Assembly: GCF_003856975.1 (NCBI RefSeq)
Contig: NZ_CP033107.1
Location: forward strand, 1,116,001-1,180,000
DNA length: 64,000 bases
DNA from: Plantibacter sp. PA-3-X8
Lineage (GTDB): Bacteria; Actinomycetota; Actinomycetes; Actinomycetales; Microbacteriaceae
Reading direction: 5' to 3'
The position numbers and the translations under genes are program-made. The notes beneath the pieces were generated by a model, which was not told the origin of the DNA, did not search any database, and saw only the letters and a list, made by a program, of their open reading frames with translations. Of the stretch, positions 48,229-56,326 are shown in pieces; position 1 is the first letter of the stretch; each line of letters opens with the position of its first letter.

Positions 48229-49215
48229 TCAGCCGAGCAGCTCGGCCAGCAGGGCCCGAGTCGTCTCCTCGCTCGCCCCGGGGGCCTGCAGGCGCACCCA
48301 GTCGTCGCCACGTCGAGCATGCGCCGAGTGCTCGCTCCCAGTCGCATCCACGGCGCCGACCGGACTGTCCTCGCGAAGCACCCACGCACCTCCGGGGAGC
48401 ACAGTGAACCGGACGAGCTCGCGGGAGTCCGCGGACAGCAGTCGGCAGTCGAGCCCGCCGACCCGCTGGAGCGAGTCCTGCACGAGGTGGTAGCTCGGTG
48501 TCGCGGTGCTCACGTAGCTCGCGCCGGTGGCGGCTGCGCCGAGGTGTGCCGCCGCGGTGTCCACCGGCAACGCCGTGGCGCAGGAGCGCGAGGTGGGTGC
48601 CGACGACGACGGGGGCGCGGTGGGTGCCTGAACCGGGGCCGCCGCAAGCGCTGTCCGAGCCAGTTCCTCCGTGCGCGTCCCGTTCGGGTCGTCGACCCCT
48701 GCCGCATCGACCTCGATGAACCGCTCGCCGTCGAGGGCGTGGACGGAGCAGGCGCCGTCCGAGCACATCGTCCCGTTGATCTCGCCGACGCTCGCGCTCC
48801 AGTCGGTGTGCTCGTACCAGTGGTTGAAGGTTGCCCAGTGGTCGACACCCTCTCCGACGAGTCGGACGGTCAGTGAGGTGCCGGCCGCCTCATCGGCCCA
48901 GGCGCAGACGGTCCCGCCGTCCTCCAGGACCGGGGCGTCGTCGACGGTGAGCGGTTGCGGCGCGGCTGCGGCGCCCAGGAAGGATGCGACCTCCGCGTCC
49001 GGGACGAGCGCATCGCAGGCGAGCCCCGGGAAGGCGGACGTCGGCGCGGATGGGAGTGCCACCGATGCATTCGGTGCGGAGCCGGCCGGAGTCCCGGTGG
49101 GCACCCCCGACGGCGGCGCGCTACACGCCGCGAGGACGCCCAGCAGCGCGGCGATCGTGAGGACGCGTGCGCCACGTGCGACCGCGGGCACCGTTCGACT
49201 CAGCCCACTGCTCAT
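48229..49215 (-). CDS. Secreted lipoprotein, DUF3558-like
   Basis: 328 residues. Signal peptide with lipobox VLAAC (Cys31) and a Pro/Ser/Thr-rich tether. The mature part has two similar halves, each with a cysteine pair (LACDALVP...VCAWAD, SCATALP...DCRLL), resembling actinobacterial DUF3558-type lipoproteins. Function unknown. ATG at 49215 overlaps the preceding sseB stop by 4 bp, so the two are co-expressed. Confidence 0.75.
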   Translation of the reverse strand: MSSGLSRTVPAVARGARVLTIAALLGVLAACSAPPSGVPTGTPAGSAPNASVALPSAPTSAFPGLACDALVPDAEVASFLGAAAAPQPLTVDDAPVLEDGGTVCAWADEAAGTSLTVRLVGEGVDHWATFNHWYEHTDWSASVGEINGTMCSDGACSVHALDGERFIEVDAAGVDDPNGTRTEELARTALAAAPVQAPTAPPSSSAPTSRSCATALPVDTAAAHLGAAATGASYVSTATPSYHLVQDSLQRVGGLDCRLLSADSRELVRFTVLPGGAWVLREDSPVGAVDATGSEHSAHARRGDDWVRLQAPGASEETTRALLAELLG

Positions 49216-49967
49216 CGTCGCCGGAACAGCCCTCGCTTGCGGCGATGGAACGGCGGGACACTGGTCAGGAGATGCTTCGCGCCAGGCGCCACGTACATGA
49301 CGTCGATCGGCACGCTCGCCGAGTACGTCGCGAGGGCTCGTGCGAGCGGACCGCTGATCGTCTCACGGGCGGTCGGGGCGCCGACGATGACGAGGAGGTA
49401 GCACTCGTCGAACGTGCCGCCCTCCTGCGGGGTGACCTTCCAGCCCAGCACCGCTTCGTCGACCTCGCCGTACTCGGCGAGGACCGCAGTCAGCGTCTCG
49501 GTCATCCCTGGTGGGATGCGAGCCGGCTGTCCCACCATGACCTCGGTCTCGCGCTCGACGACGCGTGGTGTGAGCACCGCCTCGCCGTCGAGCAGCTGGG
49601 CGATCTCGCCCGGGAGGAACTCCTTGCCGTGCGTGGAATGCGGGTTCAGGACCAGCCTCGCGCCTCGGGTCATCTGCCACAGGACGCGGCAAGGGAGGGC
49701 GAGGAGGTGCTGTTCGAACGACGGGACGACCTGGAGTGTCTCCTGGAAGCGCGCCTTCGAGGTGTAGAACGGCTGCACCGAGCTGCCGTCCGAGTCGAGG
49801 AGGTCAGCCAGGGTCGCCATGCCGTCGTCGGTCACGGTCCCCGCCACGATCACGGTGCTCTCGAGGAGCGCCGTCAGGAACGCGGGGGCGTTCGAGCGGT
49901 CGTTCGCGGCTGCGGCGAGGAGGGCTTCGATGTCGGGAGCGTCGGGTGCGTCGTCGTCGGCAGGCAT
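49212..49967 (-). CDS. SseB-family protein
   Basis: 251 residues, soluble. DIEALLAAAANDRSNAPAFLTALLESTVIVAG, later VLNPHSTHGKEFLPGEIAQLLDGE, matches the SseB (enhanced serine sensitivity) family together with its C-terminal SseB_C-like domain (PPGMTETLTAVLAEYGEVDEAVLGW). Biochemical role unknown. Minus-strand TACGCT (plus 49974-49979) precedes the ATG by 6 nt, suggesting a leaderless start at 49967. First gene of an operon with the lipoprotein. Confidence 0.83.
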   Translation of the reverse strand: MPADDDAPDAPDIEALLAAAANDRSNAPAFLTALLESTVIVAGTVTDDGMATLADLLDSDGSSVQPFYTSKARFQETLQVVPSFEQHLLALPCRVLWQMTRGARLVLNPHSTHGKEFLPGEIAQLLDGEAVLTPRVVERETEVMVGQPARIPPGMTETLTAVLAEYGEVDEAVLGWKVTPQEGGTFDECYLLVIVGAPTARETISGPLARALATYSASVPIDVMYVAPGAKHLLTSVPPFHRRKRGLFRRR

Positions 49968-50007
49968 GCCAGCAGCGTATCCCGGCCGTGTGGGAAGGTG
50001 CGTGTGC

Positions 50008-50700
50008 TCAGCAGCAGTCGCAGGTGTCCGTGTTCTCCGAGGTGAGCGATGAGACCGGCCGCTTGCACGCGTCTCCACGCCAGGCTTCGACGCCCTCACG
50101 GACCGCGAAGCCGGCGATGACGAGGGCGGCGACGCCGTCCGCCCAGGCCCAGCCGAGGGTGCTGTTGAGGACCAGCCCGATGAGGACCGCGGCCGACAGG
50201 TAGGAGCAGATGAGCGTCTGCTTCGAGTCGGCGACGGCGGAGGCGGAGCCGAGTTCCTTGCCGGTCCGGCGCTCGAACAGCGAGAACGCCGGCATGATCA
50301 CGACGCTGACCGCCGCGAGGACGATGCCGACGGTCGAGTGCTGGACCTCGGCGAACCCGAGCAGCGAGCGGGCGGCGTCGACGCTCACGAACGCGGCGAG
50401 GCCGAAGAACGACAGGGCGATCACCCGGAGCGCGACCCGTTCCCGACGATGGGGATCGGGGCTCGAGAACTGCCAGGCGACCGCGGCGGCGGACAGGACC
50501 TCGACGATCGAGTCGAGACCGAAGCCGACGAGGGCTGCCGATGAGGCGACGGTCCCGGCCGACAGGGCGACGATGGCCTCGAGGACGTTGTAGGCGATGG
50601 TCGCCGCGACGATCCAGCGGATCCGGCGCTGCAGCGTCGCGCGTCTGGCGGGGCTCAGCTGGGCGCGGAGACGAGGGCTCGGCAGGCCGACGGTGCTCAT
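50008..50700 (-). CDS. Cation-diffusion-facilitator-type exporter with Cys-rich tail
   Basis: 230 residues, five to six membrane helices. GFGLDSIVEVLSAAAVAW carries the DxxxE metal site and ADSKQTLICSYLSAAVL the second site, both of the CDF type; the protein lacks the long C-terminal domain. It ends in DTCDCC, a thiol tail absent from ordinary CDF proteins. Preceded and overlapped by an ArsR regulator that also has a Cys-rich tail, so it exports a soft metal such as Zn, Cd, Cu or Ag. Substrate is inferred. Confidence 0.85.
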   Translation of the reverse strand: MSTVGLPSPRLRAQLSPARRATLQRRIRWIVAATIAYNVLEAIVALSAGTVASSAALVGFGLDSIVEVLSAAAVAWQFSSPDPHRRERVALRVIALSFFGLAAFVSVDAARSLLGFAEVQHSTVGIVLAAVSVVIMPAFSLFERRTGKELGSASAVADSKQTLICSYLSAAVLIGLVLNSTLGWAWADGVAALVIAGFAVREGVEAWRGDACKRPVSSLTSENTDTCDCC

Positions 50701-51044
50701 GCGCAGGTGCAGCTCTCACCCGAGCAGCAGGCGGGATCGACGATCAGGACGAGCCGGAGGAGGTCGTCGAGCGCCGGCGCCAGGTGGCTGTCCGCCAGGC
50801 GGTACCAGGTGTTGCGTCCTTCCTTGACGCCTTCGACGAGGCCGCAGCCGCGGAGACAGGCGAGCTGGTTCGACATGACCTGTCGGGAGACGCCGAGTGC
50901 GTCCGCGAGGTCGGAGGGGAAGGCCGGTGCCTCGCGGAGGGTCAGGAGGATGCGTGCCCGGGTCTCGTCCGACAGGGCGTGCCCCAGCCTTGCGAGTGCG
51001 GCAGTGTGCGTCAGGGTCGCGGTCGGCGTCATGGTGTCGGTCAC
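50697..51044 (-). CDS. ArsR/SmtB-family metal sensor
   Basis: 115 residues from GTG at 51044 (ATG at 51032 is the alternative). Winged HTH: LGVSRQVMSNQLACLRGCGLVEGVKEGRNTWYRL. CLRGC in the recognition region and the tail ACCSGESCTCA supply six cysteines, as in CmtR/CadC-type sensors that bind Cd, Pb or similar soft metals. It precedes the CDF exporter (ATGA overlap). Minus-strand TACTGT-N7-GTG with TTGATC 16 bp upstream gives a leaderless promoter and favours the GTG start. Confidence 0.85.
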   Translation of the reverse strand: MTDTMTPTATLTHTAALARLGHALSDETRARILLTLREAPAFPSDLADALGVSRQVMSNQLACLRGCGLVEGVKEGRNTWYRLADSHLAPALDDLLRLVLIVDPACCSGESCTCA

Positions 51045-51051
51045 GCGAACG

Positions 51052-51070
51052 ACAGTACACGAAACACTGT
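51052..51070 (-). promoter_or_regulatory. Candidate operator of the ArsR/SmtB sensor
   Basis: ACAGTACACGAAACACTGT (51052-51070) is an inverted repeat with 5-bp arms ACAGT/ACTGT and a 9-bp spacer. It overlaps the minus-strand -10 (TACTGT) and lies between -35 TTGATC and the GTG start, where an ArsR protein normally acts. Confidence 0.6.
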
Positions 51071-51244
51071 ATCGATCAAGCCTCGCGGTCGCCCGAACAG
51101 CCGCGTTAGGCGAGGCGAAACGCTGGCAATCGGACATTTCGGCTTGCCGCCGCCGCACCGCGCTGGCAACGTTGACGGGTCCTCGCGGCATGGCGCCCGA
51201 ACGCATCTCCGCGTCCAGGACGCATCACAGGAAGACCCCGCGAC

Positions 51245-51808
51245 ATGACGTTCTGGCCGCTGCTCCTCATCGCGCTCGGCGTCTCCGCCGACGCCTTCGC
51301 CGTCGCCCTCACCAAGGGCCTGCACATGCGGCGGTTCAACGTGCGTCACGCGCTCGTGATCGCCGGGACCTTCGGCCTGTTCCAAGCGGTCATGCCGCTC
51401 GTCGGCTGGTTCCTCGGCACGCAGTTCGCGCGGTACATCACGGAGATCGACCACTGGGTCGCCTTCGGCCTGCTCGCCCTCGTCGGCGGCAAGATGCTCT
51501 GGGAGGCGTTCTCGAGCCACGAGGACACCGAGGTCGACTCCGACCGTATCGACGTCCGGCGACTCCTCATCCTCGCGCTCGCCACGAGCATCGACGCGCT
51601 CGCCATCGGCATCACGCTCGCGTTCCTGCCCGGCTCGATCCTCGAAGCCGTCGCCCTCATCGGACTGACGACGTTCGTGCTCGCCTTCCTCGGCGTCTTC
51701 ATCGGCCGTCGCGTCGGTCAGCGCTTCGGCAAGCCGGCGGAGATCGCCGGTGGAGTCATCCTGATCCTCATCGGTGTCAAGATCCTCATCGACCACCTCA
51801 CGGGTTAG
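51245..51808 (+). CDS. mntP: Manganese exporter MntP
   Basis: 187 residues, six helices. MntP pumps Mn2+ out. LGVSADAFAVALTKGL and ATSIDALAIGITLAFL are the two internal-repeat halves with the conserved acidic residues, and GKMLWEAF and the C-terminal GVILILIGVKIL fit. No yybP-ykoY-like element or clean MntR box is recognisable upstream (51100-51244). Divergent from the ArsR sensor; convergent with the sugar porter. Confidence 0.93.
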   Translation: MTFWPLLLIALGVSADAFAVALTKGLHMRRFNVRHALVIAGTFGLFQAVMPLVGWFLGTQFARYITEIDHWVAFGLLALVGGKMLWEAFSSHEDTEVDSDRIDVRRLLILALATSIDALAIGITLAFLPGSILEAVALIGLTTFVLAFLGVFIGRRVGQRFGKPAEIAGGVILILIGVKILIDHLTG

Positions 51809-51815
51809 TCGGCGG

Positions 51816-53258
51816 TCACCGCTTCCGGGTGAAGATCGCGCCGGTCGACACGTCCTCGCCGAGCGCCTCGAGGCTCCGCCCACGCGTCTCGGGTACCTGG
51901 GTGGCGACGAACAGGAGCGCGAGTGCGCCGACACCCGCGAACAGGAAGAAGGTCCCGGTGATGCCGAGGCCGTCGACGAGGGACGGGAAGTACAGCGCCA
52001 GGAACCCGTTGGCGACCCAGAGCATGAAGATCGAGACACCCATGCCGAGACCGCGCATCTGGAGTGGGAAGACCTCGGCGAGGTAGACCCAGACCGCCAC
52101 GTTGAGGAACGTCTGCATGGAGCCGACGAACACGACCACGAGGACCAGGATGACCCAGGGACGCATCGGGTCGCCCGGCTCGAGCACCATCGAGGAGAAG
52201 CCGATGAGCAGATGGCACGCGGTCGTGAGCGAGAAGCCGATGACGAACGTCTTCCGTCGGTCGAGTCGGTCCATGTAGGTGAGGGCGATGAAGCCGCCGA
52301 CGACGGCGATGACACCGGGCGCGATGTTGGCGATGAGTGCGGCACTCTCGTCGAAGCCCGACTCCACGAGCACGGTCTGCCCGTAATACATGATCGAGTT
52401 GATCCCCGTGAGCTGCTGGGCGATCCCGACGCCGACACCGACGAGCAGGATGCGCACGAGCCACGGGTTGCGGAGGACGGCCCCGAGCCCGATCCGGTGT
52501 TGGTCGCGCTGCGCGGTGATGGACGCCTCCACTTCCGCGAGTTCGGCGACGGCGCGGTCGTCGGAGCGGACGGTCCGCAGGACGTCCAGGGCGTCCTCGC
52601 GGCGACCGTGGTCGACGAGCCACCGCGGTGACTCGGGCATCCGCAGCATGCCGACGAACAGCGCGACCGCCGGGAGGGCGCAGACGACGAACATGATGCG
52701 CCAGACGCTCGTGTGCTCGCTGAACACGGTGCCGATGACCGCGTTGATCACGAACGCCGACAACTGTCCGAGGACGATCGCGACCTCGTTCCGGCCGGTG
52801 ATCGACCCGCGGATCTCATACGGGGCGAGCTCCGCCAGGTAGACCGGGACGACGGCGGAGGCACCGCCGACGGCGAGACCGAGAAGGATGCGACCGGCGA
52901 CGAGCAGCTCGACGTTCGGTGAGCAGACGACGACCAGCGTGCCGACGAAGAAGAGGACGGCCAGCACGAGGATGCTCCGACGTCGGCCCCAGGCGTCCGA
53001 CACCCGCCCGCCGAGCAGCGCACCGACGGCGGCCGCGAAGACGAGTGAACTCGTCACGACACCCTCGGTGAGCGGGGTGAGGCCGAGCTCCGCGGTCATC
53101 GGTCGCAGTGCGCCGTTGATGACGCCGGTGTCGTACCCGAAGAGCAGGCCGCCGAAACAGGCGACGATCGAGATCAGGCCGAGGTGGCGGCGGTGCGGCC
53201 CGGGCGTGAGGGCCGGCAGCGTGCTCGCCGACTGTCGGGCTGTGGGGGATCCGGCCAT
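51816..53258 (-). CDS. MFS sugar porter (sugar:H+ symporter family)
   Basis: 480 residues, twelve helices. GGLLFGYDTGVINGAL is the family start, RVSDAWGRRRSI and DRLDRRKT the RxGRR-type loops, and VPETRGRSLE the PETxG end. PESPRWLVDHGR is the conserved mid-loop. Family members import hexose, pentose or inositol with protons. Start at 53258 is set by GAGGAAG just upstream. Single gene. Confidence 0.93.
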   Translation of the reverse strand: MAGSPTARQSASTLPALTPGPHRRHLGLISIVACFGGLLFGYDTGVINGALRPMTAELGLTPLTEGVVTSSLVFAAAVGALLGGRVSDAWGRRRSILVLAVLFFVGTLVVVCSPNVELLVAGRILLGLAVGGASAVVPVYLAELAPYEIRGSITGRNEVAIVLGQLSAFVINAVIGTVFSEHTSVWRIMFVVCALPAVALFVGMLRMPESPRWLVDHGRREDALDVLRTVRSDDRAVAELAEVEASITAQRDQHRIGLGAVLRNPWLVRILLVGVGVGIAQQLTGINSIMYYGQTVLVESGFDESAALIANIAPGVIAVVGGFIALTYMDRLDRRKTFVIGFSLTTACHLLIGFSSMVLEPGDPMRPWVILVLVVVFVGSMQTFLNVAVWVYLAEVFPLQMRGLGMGVSIFMLWVANGFLALYFPSLVDGLGITGTFFLFAGVGALALLFVATQVPETRGRSLEALGEDVSTGAIFTRKR

Positions 53259-53331
53259 CGTGCTTCCTCGTCTGCTGGGTCCCGGTGCCGAGCGGCGACG
53301 TGGACACGACGACAGTACCGGCTCCGCGCGA

Positions 53332-53362
53332 TTGCGGGGCGGGCCGTGGCCTCGCCCCGCAA
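53332..53362 (-). terminator. Hairpin after the two-component operon
   Basis: TTGCGGGGCG (53332-53341) and CGCCCCGCAA (53353-53362) pair perfectly (10 bp, 11-nt loop). It lies 166 nt beyond the response-regulator stop and 74 nt upstream of the sugar porter start, so it probably ends the HK/RR transcript and insulates the porter. Confidence 0.6.
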
Positions 53363-53527
53363 CCACACCGACGCCAGGCTGAGGGAGCTGCATCGGTACA
53401 GACGGTTCGGGTCTCGTCTATCCGGCCGAGGCTACGGTCGAGAGCGATCCGCCGTTCGCGCTTGAGGATGTCCGGCGGCTGTCGTATCCTCTGCGCTCGG
53501 CGTTCCTCTGCTCCCTGAGCGACCGGT

Positions 53528-54205
53528 TCAGTCGTCGGTGCCCGGCCGCAGCAGGCCGCTCTCGTACGCGAGGATGACGAGCTGGGCGCGGTCATGGGCG
53601 GCGACCTTCGTCATGATGCGGTTCACGTGGGTCTTCGAGGTGTGCGGTGAGATGACGAGGTCGTCGGCGATCTGCTGGTTGGAGCGTCCGCGGGCCACGA
53701 GGAGCAACACTTCCAGCTCCCGCTCGGTGAGGAGCGCCAGCTCGGTGGGGACCTGGCGCGGGCTCGTCGGTTCGTCCGCAGCGACGACGTACCTGGTGAT
53801 GAGACTCCGGGTCGCCGCGGGGGACAGGAGTGCGTCGCCGGCGTGCACCGCGCGCACGGCGCGCACGATCTCCTCGGGCTCCGAGCCCTTGCCGATGAAC
53901 CCGCTCGCGCCGGCGCGCAGGGTCGCGATGAGGTTCTCGTCCTCCTCGAACGTGGTGAGGATGAGGACGCGGGTGTCCGCGAGCTCGGGGTCGGCGCAGA
54001 TCGCCGAGGTCGCGCCGATGCCGTCGAGGACGGGCATGCGGATGTCCATGAGCACGACGTCCGGTCGCAACTCGCGGGCGAGAGACACCGCCTGCGCGCC
54101 GTCCACGGCTTCGCCCACGACCTCGAGGTCGGCCTCGGAGGAGAGGATGTCGGCGACGGCCTGGCGGATGAGCGACTGGTCGTCGACGACGAGCACGGTG
54201 GTCAT
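53528..54205 (-). CDS. NarL/FixJ-type response regulator
   Basis: 225 residues. Receiver domain with Asp8/Asp9, phospho-acceptor Asp54 (VVLMDIRMPVLDG), Thr84 and Lys106; C-terminal LuxR-type HTH (LTERELEVLLLVARGRSNQQIADDLVISPHTSKTHVNRIMTKV). It overlaps its kinase gene by 4 bp. The ABC exporter genes divergent from the kinase are its probable target. Confidence 0.94.
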   Translation of the reverse strand: MTTVLVVDDQSLIRQAVADILSSEADLEVVGEAVDGAQAVSLARELRPDVVLMDIRMPVLDGIGATSAICADPELADTRVLILTTFEEDENLIATLRAGASGFIGKGSEPEEIVRAVRAVHAGDALLSPAATRSLITRYVVAADEPTSPRQVPTELALLTERELEVLLLVARGRSNQQIADDLVISPHTSKTHVNRIMTKVAAHDRAQLVILAYESGLLRPGTDD

Positions 54206-55452
54206 GCGGGGGACTCCTCGGGGTGCGTCGGGGCCGGGTGTGTCGGACCGGGGTGCGTCGGCTCGCCGGTCGGGAGGCTCGCGGACAGCCGCCAGCCGCC
54301 CGGGGTCGCGCCGACGTCGACGGCCCCGCGGACGGCGGCGACGCGCTCGCGGATGCCGAGGAGTCCGTGCCCGGTGGTCGGCGCCGCGTCGGCCTGCTCA
54401 CGCGGGACGCCGGGGGCCGTCGGATTGCTCACGCTGACGACGATCCTCCCGTCGCCGCCCTCGACGAGCACATGCGCACGACGCTCAGGACCGTGCTTCA
54501 GTGCGTTCGTCAGCCCCTCCTGGACGACGCGGTACGCGACCGTGTCCGTGGCGGCCGACAGCTCTGGTGCGTCGGGGTCGATCCGTGTCGTGATGTCGAG
54601 GCCTGCGGTGGTGAACTCGGCGATCAACGCATCGAGTCGGTCGAGTCCCGGTTGCGGCAGCGTTCCACGGGAGCCTGCGCCGGCGTCCCCGCCGTCGCTC
54701 CGCAGGACCTCGAGCAGGTCACCGATCTCGCCGAGCACCGTCCGTGACGCCCGGCGGATCGAGACGAGCGCCTCCTTCGCCTTCTCCGGCCGCGACTCCA
54801 GGGAGCTCGACGCCACCCCGGCGTTCAGGCTGATCACCGAGATCTGATGGGCGACGGTGTCGTGGAGGTCGCGTGCGATCCGGAGCCGCTCCTCGGTCAC
54901 CCGACGCCTCGCCTCGGCCTCGCGGGTCTGTTCTGCCCGCTCCGCGCGTTCGGTGATCGCCAGGATGTACGCGCGGCGTGATCGCGTCCCGTCGCCGGCT
55001 GCGGCGGCGAACGCGATCATCACCGCGAACTGGACCGTCCGCGGATCGAAGCTGCCGATCGATGCCAGCAGGCTGAGGAGGGCGACGGCGACCATCGTCG
55101 CGACGGCCGTGATCAGGGTCGTCCGACGCGCGGAGCGCAAGGCCACCCCGAACATCGCGATCGCGGCCGCGATCACGACACCGGGAGCGAGGGTCCCCGT
55201 GATCGCCGCCGCACCGTAACAGGCGATGACGGCAGCGAGCACCGGGATCGGCCAACGTCGGCGGAGCGGGAGCAGGAGCGCGGGCGCGACGACCAGGGCG
55301 ACGACGAGCGGGCTGCCCGGCCGGAACTCCGCATTGGGGAAGGGGATGAACGCCGAGGCGATGATGAGGACCGCGGCGACCACGTCGTGCACCCACGCCG
55401 GAGGTCTCCGACGCGGATCGCGCACCCGGTGATCCTGCGTCGCGGAGGTCAT
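54202..55452 (-). CDS. NarL-type sensor histidine kinase
   Basis: 416 residues. About five N-terminal membrane helices (to ~155), a coiled linker, then a HisKA_3 domain with phospho-acceptor His197 in RIARDLHDTVAHQIS and an HATPase domain with GHGLLGIRERV. No large extracytoplasmic sensor, so it likely senses membrane or envelope state. ATG at 55452 (minus-strand CAGACT-N6-ATG) is preferred over a longer reading. Confidence 0.92.
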   Translation of the reverse strand: MTSATQDHRVRDPRRRPPAWVHDVVAAVLIIASAFIPFPNAEFRPGSPLVVALVVAPALLLPLRRRWPIPVLAAVIACYGAAAITGTLAPGVVIAAAIAMFGVALRSARRTTLITAVATMVAVALLSLLASIGSFDPRTVQFAVMIAFAAAAGDGTRSRRAYILAITERAERAEQTREAEARRRVTEERLRIARDLHDTVAHQISVISLNAGVASSSLESRPEKAKEALVSIRRASRTVLGEIGDLLEVLRSDGGDAGAGSRGTLPQPGLDRLDALIAEFTTAGLDITTRIDPDAPELSAATDTVAYRVVQEGLTNALKHGPERRAHVLVEGGDGRIVVSVSNPTAPGVPREQADAAPTTGHGLLGIRERVAAVRGAVDVGATPGGWRLSASLPTGEPTHPGPTHPAPTHPEESPA

Positions 55453-55506
55453 AGGCCCAGTCTGCCGGGAACCGGCGCCGGGCGACTCCTCCGCACGTGG
55501 CATTCC

Positions 55507-55530
55507 GCGGTACCACGGACGCGGTACACG
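55507..55530 (+). promoter_or_regulatory. Possible response-regulator site upstream of the ABC operon
   Basis: GCGGTACCACGG (55507-55518) and GCGGTACACGGG (55521-55532) form a direct repeat with a 14-bp period about 90 bp before the ABC genes. NarL-type regulators often bind repeated short sites; nothing else supports it. Confidence 0.3.
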
Positions 55531-55618
55531 GGTGTCCGCCGGTGGGGGACGCGCCGGACGGGCGACGCCGCGAGTCTGGAGTGGAGCCGGAGCACCCGGC
55601 CCCAGACGAGGAGACCCC

Positions 55619-56326
55619 ATGCAGAGCACCACAGCGCCGCCGATCATCTCGGTCCGGGACGTCCGGCGTTCCTACGGTCGCGGTCAGAACCGGTTCGAGG
55701 CACTCAAGGGGGTGAGCTTCGACATCCACGCCGGCGAGAGTGTCGCGATCGTCGGGAAGAGCGGCTCCGGCAAGTCCACGCTCATGCACGTGCTCGCGCT
55801 CCTCGACGCACCGAGTTCCGGCACCGTCGAGCTCGAAGGGGTCGACACGAGCACCCTCCGCGGTCGCCGCCTCAACACGACCAGGAACAAGACCTTCGGG
55901 TTCGTGTTCCAGCAGTTCTTCCTCACCGCCAACGCGACGGTGCTCGAGAACGTCCTGCTCCCCATGAAGATCGCCGGCGTCCGCCGCGGTGACCGACGTC
56001 GCCGGGCGCTCGCCGCACTCGCGCAGCTCCAGCTCGAGGACAAGGCGCGGAACCGCGCGGTGAACCTCTCGGGCGGGCAGAAGCAGCGGACGGTCATCGC
56101 CCGCGCGCTCGTCAACAACCCGCGGATCATCTTCGCCGACGAACCGACCGGCAACCTCGACACGGCGACCGGCGCCGTCGTGGAGGACATCCTGTTCTCC
56201 CTCAACCGGGAGAGCGGCATCACCCTCATCGTCGTCACACACGACGAGGAGCTGGCGGCACGCTGCGATCGGCGGATCCTCATCCGAGACGGACTGCTCG
56301 TCGAGGACGAGGCGGTGGCCGCATGA
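55619..56326 (+). CDS. ABC transporter ATP-binding protein (MacB/LolD type)
   Basis: 235 residues. Walker A GKSGSGKST, Q-loop VFQQFFL, signature LSGGQKQR, Walker B IIFADEPTGNLD and switch His VVTHD. The sequence belongs to the LolD/MacB/FtsE-like group that works with FtsX-fold permeases. GAGGAG precedes ATG at 55619. The next gene overlaps by 4 bp. Exports peptide or lipid, or drives extracytoplasmic work. Confidence 0.93.
   Translation: MQSTTAPPIISVRDVRRSYGRGQNRFEALKGVSFDIHAGESVAIVGKSGSGKSTLMHVLALLDAPSSGTVELEGVDTSTLRGRRLNTTRNKTFGFVFQQFFLTANATVLENVLLPMKIAGVRRGDRRRRALAALAQLQLEDKARNRAVNLSGGQKQRTVIARALVNNPRIIFADEPTGNLDTATGAVVEDILFSLNRESGITLIVVTHDEELAARCDRRILIRDGLLVEDEAVAA

Noticed and set aside
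51100..51244. yybP-ykoY manganese riboswitch before mntP
   Set aside because: The conserved motif sequences and helices are not recognisable; an MntR-type box was also not clear.
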